Shown piece by piece: positions 36,642 to 45,457 of a stretch of 64,000 nt of DNA. This DNA comes from Pseudoalteromonas umbrosa (lineage in GTDB: Bacteria; Pseudomonadota; Gammaproteobacteria; Enterobacterales; Alteromonadaceae), in the NCBI RefSeq assembly GCF_030125375.1, contig NZ_JASJUU010000007.1:63416-127415 (forward strand). The letters are read 5' to 3'. Numbering within the stretch: position 1 is the first letter of the stretch; every line of letters begins with the position of its first letter. Position numbers and translations under genes: made by a program. The notes under the pieces were generated by a model. It was not told the origin of the DNA. It searched no databases and saw nothing but the letters and a program-made list of their open reading frames with translations.

Positions 36642-39133
36642 TAAAACTCACACCAAGCCGCTTGCGAAAGCGGCTTGCAATACAAGTACCCCTGCATAGC
36701 ATGACAGCCTAACTTTTGTAAAAAGCGCATTTGCTCTTGCTTCTCTACCCCTTCTGCCACCACATGTAACTTCAATGCTTTGGCCATTGCCACAATCGCA
36801 CTGACAATTTCACTATTGCCATACTCATCAGGTATTTTTGCAATAAAGCTAGGATCAATTTTTAAAATATCTATCGGTAACTTAGTAAGATAACTTAACG
36901 CCGAATAGCCCGTGCCAAAATCATCCAATGCAATGCTCACTCCCATTTTTTTTACACTGCTAAGCACGTCCTTGGCACATTGGAAGTTGCTAATAAAGCA
37001 GCCTTCTGTGAGCTCTAGCTCAATTTGATTACCCTCTAATTCATATTTACTCAGGGCATTGTGTAATGAATTAACAAGATCGCCCTGTGTTAAATGCTGC
37101 GCAGAGACATTGATCGCTAAATGCCTGACATCAATGTTCATCTTTTGCCAGTGTGCCAGCTGAGCACAGGCCCTATCGATAACCCACTCATCTAACTTAA
37201 CAATTAAACCCAGCTCCTCTGCCAATGGGATGAACTGTGCGGGGGAAATCATGCCAAGGTTAGGATCATGCCATCTTAATAAGCACTCCAAACTCGTTAT
37301 ACGGCCGCTGACAAGACACTTTAGTGGTTGAAAATAGAGCTCAAACTCGCCATTTTCAAGTGCACTTTGAAAGCGGCTCTGCATCGATAAACGCTCAAGT
37401 GAACGTGCATTCATAGACGCTTTATACATTTGAAATGAATTACGTCCCAGCTCTTTAGAACGATACATAGCTACATCGGCGTGCTTCAGTAAACTTTCAC
37501 TGTCAGAGCCATCATCTGGATACATAGATGCACCCAGTGATGCCGTCGCAGCGACTGAAATATTACCTAAGTTAAAAGACTTATTAAATTGCAGTAGTAG
37601 CTTATCAGCAAAGGAGACCACAGAGTCCATATCAGCCACTTCAGTCAGAAGTACCACAAACTCATCCCCACCGAGTCGAGCAAGGGTATCCCCTTCTTTT
37701 AGAATACTTTTGATCCGCTCACTAACTTGCATTAGCAGTTTATCCCCAGCGCTGTGTCCGAGCGTATCATTCACTTCTTTGAAGCGGTCTAAATCAATAA
37801 ACATAACACTGATCTTATGCTGGTCACGGTGTGCCGAAGCCAATGCCATGGATAGCCTGTCATAAAATAATCGACGATTTGGTAGTCCAGTTAGCTCATC
37901 AAAATAGGCTAATCGCGCAATTTTTTCTTCTGCATTTTTGCGCTCGGTAATATCACTGAATATTGCAGCATAGAGGACTTCATCACTATAAGGGTCGTTA
38001 ATTTCTATGATTGTGAGCCACTCAACGTAAATATCACCTGTTTTTTTCTTATTGCAGATCTCGCCTTGCCAAACTCCTTTTTCTTTTAACGCCGCCCACA
38101 TTGAGTTGTAGTAGTCCTCATCATGCATACCTGAACTCAGAATGCTTGGCTTCTTGCCAATCACCTCGTAATCCTGATAGCCAGTCAATGCACTAAATGC
38201 GGGATTGATTTGAATGATTTCGCCGCTACTGCGGGTGATCATAATGCCATCCAGTGAAGCATCGATTATTCTATTGGCGAGGTAGAGGTTTTTCTCAGAT
38301 TTACGAAGGGCAATATCTCGCTGCGCCAATACATTTTCTAACTCACTACAGTAGGCTGTTTCTATTTCAGTAAGGACATTTTTCAGTGCTAATAAACCAA
38401 CAACTTGGCTAGTAGATTTATCACGTACAACAAGGTGACGTATCGATTTCGCAGTCATCTTGCGATATGCATCAAATAGACTTTCATCTGGCGTCATAGA
38501 CAGCATAGGAAAGCTTGCTAACTCCCAGCATTGCTGTTGCCAATGCGGCTCTAAAATCGCATACGCAATATCACGCTGGGTAATAATGCCATACTCTTTC
38601 AACTGTTCGTGATAGACCAGTACCGCTGTTGCTCGTTTATGTCGCATGACTTCAATCGCCTCACTAACACACTGACGACTATCTAGCACGCTCACATCAC
38701 TGTCAAAGTGATCTTCTATAGGACGAAAGTGCAGATAATGATCTAAGCCTTGGTTACGAACAATATCGGATAAAGAGACAACGCCCGAAGGCTCATTATT
38801 GTAGTCTTTGACCAGTAAGTGTCTGATCCCAAGTTGGTGTAATTTGATTGTTGCTTCGCTAAGTGTCTTATCAAGCAAAATATCATGAACAGGTGAAGTC
38901 ATGACCTGCTTAATTGGCAGCTGAGAAAGGTGAATATGCTTTAGATCTAGTTTCACGCAATCAGACTCAGTCCATATGCCTACAATGCCACCTCGATGCG
39001 TAACAAAGATCGAGCTGACATTGTGCTGACGCATTTTTACTAATGCATCATATAAACTGGTTGATTCATCACATGATAATAAGCTAGTCGAAAACACGTC
39101 TTTAATTTTCAGCTGACGTGAGTCACCTATCAT
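36617..39133 (-). CDS. CBS-PAS-GGDEF-EAL signalling protein
   Basis: An 838-residue soluble protein. The first 270 or so residues hold two CBS pairs (for example VFSTSLLSCDESTSLYDALVKMRQHNVSSIFVTH), which usually sense adenine nucleotides. A PAS-PAC unit (about 290-400) follows. Next is a GGDEF domain with an intact RLGGDEF (GGDEF 488-492), then an EAL domain in which the signature reads E616-C-L in place of E-A-L, with DDFGTGYSALSYL present. GGDEF makes and EAL degrades cyclic di-GMP; the catalytic Glu is kept, so the phosphodiesterase may still work. ATG at 39133 fits GAGG 9 nt upstream; GTG at 39139 is possible. Confidence 0.9.
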   Translation of the reverse strand: MIGDSRQLKIKDVFSTSLLSCDESTSLYDALVKMRQHNVSSIFVTHRGGIVGIWTESDCVKLDLKHIHLSQLPIKQVMTSPVHDILLDKTLSEATIKLHQLGIRHLLVKDYNNEPSGVVSLSDIVRNQGLDHYLHFRPIEDHFDSDVSVLDSRQCVSEAIEVMRHKRATAVLVYHEQLKEYGIITQRDIAYAILEPHWQQQCWELASFPMLSMTPDESLFDAYRKMTAKSIRHLVVRDKSTSQVVGLLALKNVLTEIETAYCSELENVLAQRDIALRKSEKNLYLANRIIDASLDGIMITRSSGEIIQINPAFSALTGYQDYEVIGKKPSILSSGMHDEDYYNSMWAALKEKGVWQGEICNKKKTGDIYVEWLTIIEINDPYSDEVLYAAIFSDITERKNAEEKIARLAYFDELTGLPNRRLFYDRLSMALASAHRDQHKISVMFIDLDRFKEVNDTLGHSAGDKLLMQVSERIKSILKEGDTLARLGGDEFVVLLTEVADMDSVVSFADKLLLQFNKSFNLGNISVAATASLGASMYPDDGSDSESLLKHADVAMYRSKELGRNSFQMYKASMNARSLERLSMQSRFQSALENGEFELYFQPLKCLVSGRITSLECLLRWHDPNLGMISPAQFIPLAEELGLIVKLDEWVIDRACAQLAHWQKMNIDVRHLAINVSAQHLTQGDLVNSLHNALSKYELEGNQIELELTEGCFISNFQCAKDVLSSVKKMGVSIALDDFGTGYSALSYLTKLPIDILKIDPSFIAKIPDEYGNSEIVSAIVAMAKALKLHVVAEGVEKQEQMRFLQKLGCHAMQGYLYCKPLSQAAWCEFYQAEKLIS

Positions 39134-39210
39134 AAGCACTTTCCTCGCATTCTAACTACCATCTTGAGTATACTGAGCTGTCTTTCGCTAACTTTGACTG
39201 AGAACAAATA

Positions 39211-39513
39211 ATGACGATTAAATCATACCCATTAGTGCTGATATTCGACCAAAGTATAGAGTACATTGAGTCCGAAGAAGATTTACAAGAAAGTCTCTTT
39301 TACCTAACTGAAACCCAAACTAAAACAGCAACATGTATAGATTTAGAGGGCTGTTTTTCAGGGTTAAATGGGCAGAAAAAAGCCGCGTTTAGCTATGAGT
39401 TTTTAACGCTGTTAGTGCAACAAAAACTGGTTGATGAAGGACAGTGTTGCACTGCAAAAATACAAATTACAGAGATAGAACAAGTATTTAGTTTGATAAA
39501 AGAAACAGTGTAG
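39211..39513 (+). CDS. Small acidic protein, possibly DUF4144 family
   Basis: A 100-residue acidic protein with no signal peptide or membrane helix. The pattern (YPLVLIFDQSIEYIESEEDL..., FEQ-type end) recalls the DUF4144 proteins of Alteromonadales, recognised only from memory. It is divergent from the CBS-GGDEF-EAL gene with 77 nt between starts. It converges on the deacetylase gene with 4 nt between stops. Function is unknown. Confidence 0.55.
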   Translation: MTIKSYPLVLIFDQSIEYIESEEDLQESLFYLTETQTKTATCIDLEGCFSGLNGQKKAAFSYEFLTLLVQQKLVDEGQCCTAKIQITEIEQVFSLIKETV

Positions 39514-39517
39514 ATGG

Positions 39518-40435
39518 CTAGGATTCGGCGAGTGTTCTCACATGCGTTTCAACACTTCGGCCGAGTGAGGACAGCTCATACCCCCCTTCTAAATAGGAGA
39601 TGATACCGAGACAATTAAGCTCTTTACTCAATTGCGCAATCTGCAAAGTAAACCAAGCATAATCGTTTTCAACAAATTTAAGTCCACCCATATCATCTTC
39701 TAAATGCGCATCAAAACCGGCGCTTATAATAATTAGCTCAGGTTGGAAGTCGCGCAGTTTAGGCTGCCACTGCTGAGTGTATAACGCACGCAGGTCGGTC
39801 CCGTCGCTGGCAACTGGTAAAGGTGAGTTGACGACTGTATCAGTATTTTCTATTTCAGTATTGGGGTAAAACGGATATTGAAATAACGAACAAAATAGCA
39901 CATTAGGATCAGATTTAACGATTGCCTGAGTACCGTCTCCATGATGCACATCAATATCCAAAATAGCGATGCGTTTAACACCTTTGCTTTGTGCATATTT
40001 AGTGGCTATCGCGACATTATTAAAGACGCAAAATCCCGCAGACTTATCCTCATATGCATGATGACCTGGTGGTCTCACTGAGCAAAAAGCTGCATCATGA
40101 CGGCCACCAAGCACTTCATCAACAGCCATTATTCCAGCGCCCACAGCTCGCTCTATGGCTTTTAATGAGTCTTTGCATAACCAGGTATCACCGTCTAAAT
40201 CCACCAGCCCTTGCTCAGGGATAGAATTTAAAACTCGCTCAATATGTTTCTCGTTATGTGCTAAAGCATAATGAGACATCTCAGCTTTAGGAGCCATCAA
40301 ATGCGTGACAGCAATATCCAACCCAGACGCTAAAATGCGATCAGCAATAGCATCTAAACGCTCTGCGCACTCAGGATGTTCTTCCGTCATTTTATGTCTG
40401 CGACAAAGTGGGTGAGATATAATCGCTGTACGCAT
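39518..40435 (-). CDS. Histone-deacetylase-family (acetylpolyamine amidohydrolase-like) enzyme
   Basis: A 305-residue zinc-dependent deacetylase of the arginase-deacetylase fold. Catalytic and metal-binding motifs are visible: RPPGHHAYEDKSAGFCVFNN (His-His dyad), LDIDVHHGDGTQ (zinc Asp and His), ISAGFDAHLEDD (zinc Asp) and YLEGGYELSSLG with the transition-state Tyr. Bacterial members remove acetyl groups from polyamines, lysines or small molecules; the substrate is not evident. It is the last gene of a five-gene minus-strand run, set off from the serine hydrolase by a 95-nt gap containing a large hairpin. Confidence 0.88.
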   Translation of the reverse strand: MRTAIISHPLCRRHKMTEEHPECAERLDAIADRILASGLDIAVTHLMAPKAEMSHYALAHNEKHIERVLNSIPEQGLVDLDGDTWLCKDSLKAIERAVGAGIMAVDEVLGGRHDAAFCSVRPPGHHAYEDKSAGFCVFNNVAIATKYAQSKGVKRIAILDIDVHHGDGTQAIVKSDPNVLFCSLFQYPFYPNTEIENTDTVVNSPLPVASDGTDLRALYTQQWQPKLRDFQPELIIISAGFDAHLEDDMGGLKFVENDYAWFTLQIAQLSKELNCLGIISYLEGGYELSSLGRSVETHVRTLAES

Positions 40436-40466
40436 ATCGCTGTCCTTAAAAATCTGAATTGACAGT

Positions 40467-40498
40467 GTATCAAAGCACGCACTAGCGTGCCTTGATAC
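40467..40498. other. Large intercistronic hairpin
   Basis: Two 14-nt arms, GTATCAAAGCACGC (40467-40480) and GCGTGCCTTGATAC (40485-40498), pair with one mismatch around a 4-nt loop. It lies between the serine hydrolase and deacetylase genes. There is no T run on the minus strand, so it is more likely an RNA processing or stability element, or a weak terminator. Confidence 0.6.
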
Positions 40499-40530
40499 TT
40501 TGGTGTGATATTTAACGCCTCTAGGTTATC

Positions 40531-42096
40531 TTAATACGGTTGCGGCACCGCACTTAAGTCTAAATTATGAAAATCAAAGCTAAAGTCGGTAATTTCAGGA
40601 TTCACCCACTCCATATCAGCACTTTGTACTTGCTGCTTGTCATTCAACTTAAAATGAATATAAGCATCTGCCTCAAGCAGCTTTTCATGCCATTTAACCA
40701 CAAATGTATTGCCATCGTGGTGATGCAGTGTACCTTTCAAAAGCTTCGTATGGGTAAAGTCGATATGAAGCTGGCCTGCGATTTCCTCCACAATGACATC
40801 ACCATACCACGGACTACGAAGAGTTCCTGTGTAGTCACTAAGTGACAGGCTCGCCGTTTTCGACACCACCTTTTTGGGGCCAATTTCAGCGTATAATGAT
40901 GCACGCTTTTGCTTAAATTGCTGATAACTATCTAAAACCCAATCTCTGGGTTCCAGATCAAGTGCCTGTTCAAACACTTCATTGGTAATAGCTCTAATTG
41001 CAGGGTAAGCATGCTGGTTAGAGAGTATAACCACACCCAAGCCTTTTTCTGGGATCATAGCAACTTGCGAGCCCATACCTAAAATGCCACCCATATGGCC
41101 AACACGTTTATAGCCGAAGTAACTTTCTACAGCCCAGCCCAATGCATACCCCTTAAAATCTTGCTGAAATTGTATGCGGTCTTCATCGTTAGGAATTCGC
41201 ATAATTTGTGGATGCCATAAGTACTGATGTGTTTCACGGTTAATTAGCTGCTTACCAGTAGGCGCTTTACCTTCATTCACTTGTGTTTTCAGCCATTTAG
41301 TCATATCAGCTACATTAGAAGCGATGGCACCTGCACCACGAAAGTCTTCCAAATAATCGCCAACAAACTCCTCTAGTTGACCATTATATTTAATTGTTCC
41401 AGTGGCAAAATTTGTATTGCCTTTATCAATGCGAGAGAAAGACGCATAAGAGTTTTTAAACCCCACTTGTGGGAAAATCCGTGTTTCAATAAACGCTTGC
41501 CAACTGATACCACTGACTCTGGCAACAACTTCTCCGGCGACCACAAACATCAAATTGTTATAGTGATACTCAGTGCGCAAAGGCGCGACAGGCTTGATAT
41601 GTTTTAGCCCTGCTAGAATTTCTTTTGTTGATTTGTCGGTATCAGGCCAAATCATTAAATCCCCAGCTCCTAATGCTAAACCACTGCGATGACTCAACAA
41701 ATCACGAATCGTCATCTGCTCTGTCAACTCTTGACTGTAAAGCTGAAATTCTGGCAAATGCTTTGTTACCGGGTCGTCCCAATTCAATTTACCTTCCTCG
41801 ACCAACATCCCAAGTGCTGTAGCCGTGAATGCTTTACTGTTAGATGCAATTCCAAAAAGGGTATGTTCATCAACACCGTCTTTTTTACCGTACTGTCTGA
41901 CCCCATACCCCTTTGCTAATACCACTTTTCCGTCATGCACTATCCCGATTGCCAAGCCCGGTATTTCAAAACTATCCATCGCCTGTTGTACAGATTTCTC
42001 AATCTCAGACAACTGAGGCGCCGTCAAAGCAACGACGTTGCTACTCATTATCAAGGTCGTTGCACAGCATAATGTGCGCCAAAGAGCTTTTCTCAT
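40531..42096 (-). CDS. Exported serine hydrolase, beta-lactamase class C family
   Basis: A 521-residue protein with a signal peptide (MRKALWRTLCCATTLIMSSNVVA). The class C beta-lactamase / D-aminopeptidase fold shows the catalytic S85-x-x-K88 (SNSK in GIASNSKAF), a Y-x-N type motif (YHYNN) and a His-x-Gly motif (GHMGGILG). A C-terminal beta-rich part (from about 420, SLSDYTGTLRSPWYGD) matches the extra domain often found in such esterases and peptidases. A true beta-lactamase role is doubtful; peptidase or esterase activity in the periplasm is more likely. It is 12 nt downstream of the gamma-glutamylcyclotransferase-like gene. Confidence 0.85.
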   Translation of the reverse strand: MRKALWRTLCCATTLIMSSNVVALTAPQLSEIEKSVQQAMDSFEIPGLAIGIVHDGKVVLAKGYGVRQYGKKDGVDEHTLFGIASNSKAFTATALGMLVEEGKLNWDDPVTKHLPEFQLYSQELTEQMTIRDLLSHRSGLALGAGDLMIWPDTDKSTKEILAGLKHIKPVAPLRTEYHYNNLMFVVAGEVVARVSGISWQAFIETRIFPQVGFKNSYASFSRIDKGNTNFATGTIKYNGQLEEFVGDYLEDFRGAGAIASNVADMTKWLKTQVNEGKAPTGKQLINRETHQYLWHPQIMRIPNDEDRIQFQQDFKGYALGWAVESYFGYKRVGHMGGILGMGSQVAMIPEKGLGVVILSNQHAYPAIRAITNEVFEQALDLEPRDWVLDSYQQFKQKRASLYAEIGPKKVVSKTASLSLSDYTGTLRSPWYGDVIVEEIAGQLHIDFTHTKLLKGTLHHHDGNTFVVKWHEKLLEADAYIHFKLNDKQQVQSADMEWVNPEITDFSFDFHNLDLSAVPQPY

Positions 42097-42108
42097 ATCC
42101 GTATTGCC

Positions 42109-42606
42109 TTATTTATATATATTTAATTCTAATGCTTGTTTCTTTTTATCCGCATCTGCGGTGCTTTTTTGCGTCTTTATCATTTCAATATAGTCGATTG
42201 GAAACCCGTGCTCCTGCGCCCCGACAAAGACGTGATGCTTGTACCAATCGAAAGGAAGCTCTTTATTTACGAATGTATTCGCGACATAACAGTGCACGCT
42301 GACATAGTCATCATTTCCTATCAACACATCAAATTGAACACGGTCGTAACGTGCTCCCTCAATATCATCCAAGTGTGATATTTGCTCATGATTCAGCACA
42401 TATACTGCGCCATAAACCATGCTCTCCTCTGGGCTTTTTATGATATTGCACTTCGCCGAGCCATCAGTGCTGAGCATATTAAAGGTGAGCTTATATCCTT
42501 TTAGAGTGGCAATTCCTTTTAACTTAACAAGAGGCAGCCTCTGTTTGAGTCTTAGAGACGACAAGTTTGAGCCGTATGCAAAATATAAATACTCTTCGCT
42601 ACCCAT
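42109..42606 (-). CDS. Gamma-glutamylcyclotransferase-like protein
   Basis: A 165-residue protein of the GGCT/AIG2 fold. The N-terminal signature YLYFAYGSNLSS binds substrate, and the acidic residue in DDIEGARYDRVQ fits the catalytic Glu position. Relatives release 5-oxoproline from gamma-glutamyl amines or peptides. The C-terminal tail is Lys-rich. GGGGGAG lies 4 nt before the ATG. It is placed between the LysE exporter (8-nt gap) and the serine hydrolase (12-nt gap), so it is in one operon with them. Confidence 0.82.
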   Translation of the reverse strand: MGSEEYLYFAYGSNLSSLRLKQRLPLVKLKGIATLKGYKLTFNMLSTDGSAKCNIIKSPEESMVYGAVYVLNHEQISHLDDIEGARYDRVQFDVLIGNDDYVSVHCYVANTFVNKELPFDWYKHHVFVGAQEHGFPIDYIEMIKTQKSTADADKKKQALELNIYK

Positions 42607-42614
42607 TACTCCCC

Positions 42615-43238
42615 CTATAAAACAACACGCATAGCAAGCAAAATTAAAACAACGCCAATACCGCGATCAAACCAATGTCCAGCACGATGAAAGAAACTTC
42701 TTACTCGAGACTTGGATAAAAATACAGATAATAACGAAAACCAAATCCAAGTTGCCAAAGCCATATATAAACCATAAAAGATTTGTACTGCTTGAGGTGT
42801 TTCAGGATCAATCATGAGTGTAAATAATGAAAGGAAGAATAGCGTTGCTTTTGGGTTAAGGGCGTTCACTAAAAAGCCTCGCCTCAGAGCCTTAAAATCC
42901 GATTCATTATTTTGCCCACCTTCAATAGACGCCATTGGCTCAACATTTTTTTGTGCTCTAAGGGCTTGCACTCCCATGTACGCTAAATAGGCACCCGCAG
43001 CATACTTGAATAAATTAAATAAATCTGGAGATTTTGACAGCACAAGTGCTACGCCCAGCAAGCAGTATGAAACATGTACAAAAATCCCTAAACCTACGCC
43101 AGCACTGGTATAGAGCGCATTTCTTCTCCCTTGCTGTACACTCTGCTTTAACACTATCGCAAAATCAGGGCCAGGGCTTGCCACTGCAAAAAAGTGTGCG
43201 ACGGCAATAATTAAAAACTCATCTAGATACTCAAGCAC
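42615..43238 (-). CDS. LysE/RhtB-family amino acid exporter
   Basis: A 207-residue inner-membrane protein with about six transmembrane helices. The family signature is ASPGPDFAIVLKQSVQQGRRNALYTSAGVGLG near the N-terminus, and the conserved LNPKATLFFLSLF lies in the middle. Members export homoserine, threonine, lysine or other amino acids. The start is GTG at 43238 with GAGG 9 nt upstream, overlapping the preceding gene by 8 nt, so the two are coupled. Confidence 0.9.
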   Translation of the reverse strand: MLEYLDEFLIIAVAHFFAVASPGPDFAIVLKQSVQQGRRNALYTSAGVGLGIFVHVSYCLLGVALVLSKSPDLFNLFKYAAGAYLAYMGVQALRAQKNVEPMASIEGGQNNESDFKALRRGFLVNALNPKATLFFLSLFTLMIDPETPQAVQIFYGLYMALATWIWFSLLSVFLSKSRVRSFFHRAGHWFDRGIGVVLILLAMRVVL

Positions 43239-44055
43239 GACAGCGATCCTCTAGGGCTAACAGCATAGGGTCCGCAGAGTTCTGTAATATTTTTTTTAGT
43301 TGCTTTTGCGCTTTTTTGAACATGCCCTTTAAATGAGGCTTCAGGTGCTTTCCGCCCTGCTCGTCGCCTTTAAAGTGACATACTAACGCATGCAAAAATA
43401 TACTTTCTTGTTCATTAAGCGCTGCCTGACGGTTAGCATATGGGTTATAACATGATCCACATCCGCCTCTAAAATGATAGGCGGTATTACATATCATGGT
43501 GCCAAACCCCAAAAATATCGCCAGTACATCAGCTGCTACCGATAAGTTTTGCTGACCGCCTGGCGGTAGTTTACCAACATGATGAATAAGCATTAATGCC
43601 ATACTCCCCGCCATGCTTGCCACCAGATCTTGCGGTTGATTGATTTGATTTGGATTGTATGAGACGTGCACTGGTAAACTAGGTTTATTGACCAATACCA
43701 CACCCTCTCCTCGCAAACCGCCTGACAACGAAAAACGAGGAAATGTCTGCTGCATTGACATCATTTGAGGTGACGATAATGCAATTGGCCATTGTGTCAA
43801 ACCGGCATAGCTTCTGACTCGCTGAAAAACGGACTGGGCCATTTCTTCTACACTAGTGACACGATCGGGAAAATACTGCTCTGTTGGCTGCACAATCTGA
43901 GTATTTTTTAAAAAATACTCACTATCAAAATGTTCAGCTGCCCATAAAAACAGCTCAACCAAAGATTGTGACTCCTCAGACTCTAATAAGGGTTTAGGTT
44001 TAAAAATTGATAACATATATTCAATCGGCACGACCAGATAATCATTATTCAACAC
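43231..44055 (-). CDS. Uncharacterised protein, possible inactive metallopeptidase relative
   Basis: A 274-residue soluble protein I cannot name. From memory, its middle (PQDLVASMAGSMALMLIHHVG, then SVAADVLAIFLGFGTMICNTA) follows the pattern of an uncharacterised bacterial family in which this helix reads ATLAHELAH and the next reads LTDLLTVFLGFG. If that is right, the HExxH zinc motif has been lost here. A Cys-rich piece follows (HFRGGCGSCYNPYA). The start is uncertain: GTG at 44055 is given, and ATG at 44016 (MLSIFKPKP) is an alternative. It is first in the five-gene minus-strand run. Confidence 0.6.
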   Translation of the reverse strand: MLNNDYLVVPIEYMLSIFKPKPLLESEESQSLVELFLWAAEHFDSEYFLKNTQIVQPTEQYFPDRVTSVEEMAQSVFQRVRSYAGLTQWPIALSSPQMMSMQQTFPRFSLSGGLRGEGVVLVNKPSLPVHVSYNPNQINQPQDLVASMAGSMALMLIHHVGKLPPGGQQNLSVAADVLAIFLGFGTMICNTAYHFRGGCGSCYNPYANRQAALNEQESIFLHALVCHFKGDEQGGKHLKPHLKGMFKKAQKQLKKILQNSADPMLLALEDRCRA

Positions 44056-44218
44056 CTTACCAAGTCACATTAAGTTAAGGCAAGGTAAGCAGATGATTAA
44101 ATAGCATTAAACCTTGTCTTGCTTAAGCCATAAGCTTTATTTAGGTTTCATTTCTGACTTGGATCAGCTGTAGAAGCCACTTATTATAGTCACCCTTCAT
44201 AAGCGGTTAAAACAGACT

Positions 44219-44548
44219 ATGCCACATATCATTATCGAACACTCAGCTTCGCTGCAGTGTGACCTTACCCACTTAACCCAATCTATACATCAAAGCACCA
44301 TAGAAACTAACTTGTTTGATGAGCAAACCATTAAGACCCGTCGAATTGCATTTGCTGAATGTATTCTTGGAGATGGCAAACAGGACTTTGTTCACATTCA
44401 AGTCCACTTATTGGTCGGCAGAAAGCAAGCACAAAAGCAAATGCTCAGTGAAAAGTTACTTAACAACCTAAAAAGCTTATTACCTGAATCGGTTAGTTTA
44501 AGCGTTCACCCATATGATTTAGACCCTGCTATTTATCGCAAAAATTAA
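44219..44548 (+). CDS. 5-carboxymethyl-2-hydroxymuconate isomerase family protein
   Basis: A 109-residue tautomerase-fold protein. After removal of Met the N-terminus is Pro (PHIIIEHSASL), the general base of this superfamily, and the pattern matches CHMI, the HpaF isomerase of homoprotocatechuate degradation. The middle part DFVHIQVHLLVGRKQAQKQMLSEKL is also typical. No other catabolic gene for this pathway is nearby, so here it may act as a general tautomerase; that is inference. Confidence 0.8.
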   Translation: MPHIIIEHSASLQCDLTHLTQSIHQSTIETNLFDEQTIKTRRIAFAECILGDGKQDFVHIQVHLLVGRKQAQKQMLSEKLLNNLKSLLPESVSLSVHPYDLDPAIYRKN

Positions 44549-44597
44549 ATCATTCATAATACGTCAGTATTTGGTCCATTCTAGCAAGAGTAAATAA

Positions 44598-45308
44598 ATG
44601 AAATTTCCATGTCGTATAGATAAATTTGTCAGTCACATAAATGAACTTCCTCGCAGCAAAGTAAAAATACTCATTAAAAAAGGAGAAGTGACAATAAATG
44701 GCATTGTGACAAAAAAAAGTGACGTACAAATAAGTGCTAATGACCTAATTGAAGTAAGTGGTAAGCAGCTGAAATATTTAGGTAAAAGATACTTCATGCT
44801 GAATAAACCTCAAGGGTATGTGTGTGCAAATCACGATGAATTACACCCAACTGTTTTTGACTTGCTTAATGAGCCGAACTTAAAAGATTTTCATGTCGCA
44901 GGCAGGCTTGACATAGATACAACGGGGCTGGTATTAATCACCAATGATGGCGATTGGTCACATCAAATCACCTCACCAAAGAAACAAAAATTTAAGACAT
45001 ACCTTGTTGAAACAAAAGAAATAATTACTGAAGAATCTTTAGAGAATCTACGCCAAGGTGTCGCTTTACATAATGAAAAGCAACTGACCCGCCCAGCACA
45101 GGCAGAAGCGATTGATAAATATGCGTTGAGGCTATCGATCTGCGAAGGAAAATACCACCAAGTTAAGCGTATGCTCGCAGCAGTTGAAAATCATGTGGTT
45201 GAATTACATAGAGAAAAAATAAGTGACATCACACTAGACGCTAACCTAGCACAAGGTGAATATCGCCCATTGACTCAGCAAGAAGTTGACATAATCAATG
45301 CAAAATAG
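44598..45308 (+). CDS. rsuA: 16S rRNA pseudouridine synthase, RsuA family
   Basis: A 236-residue enzyme of the RsuA/RluB/E/F family. It has an N-terminal S4 RNA-binding domain (CRIDKFVSHINELPRSKVKILIKKGEVTING), then the synthase domain with FMLNKPQGYVCA and the catalytic Asp in AGRLDIDTTGLVLITNDG. The closing block EGKYHQVKRMLAAVENHVVELHRE is characteristic. RsuA converts U516 of 16S rRNA to pseudouridine; the exact site is inferred from the length and closest recall. It is preceded by the isomerase gene in the same direction. Confidence 0.88.
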   Translation: MKFPCRIDKFVSHINELPRSKVKILIKKGEVTINGIVTKKSDVQISANDLIEVSGKQLKYLGKRYFMLNKPQGYVCANHDELHPTVFDLLNEPNLKDFHVAGRLDIDTTGLVLITNDGDWSHQITSPKKQKFKTYLVETKEIITEESLENLRQGVALHNEKQLTRPAQAEAIDKYALRLSICEGKYHQVKRMLAAVENHVVELHREKISDITLDANLAQGEYRPLTQQEVDIINAK

Positions 45309-45457
45309 GCCGCAATAAAGTCGTCATATGAGTAAAAATCATCTAATTTTTACTTATATACGGTTAAGTCCTACTTACATAGCGCGCTCAAACATGATAA
45401 ATCATAAAGGTATAGAGTGCCATCAACTTTTTAACTGACTCTGCTAAGGTGCATATT

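Noticed and set aside
41913-42302. Plus-strand 129-residue frame over the serine hydrolase and cyclotransferase genes
   Set aside because: Antisense to two well-supported genes, and it crosses their junction.
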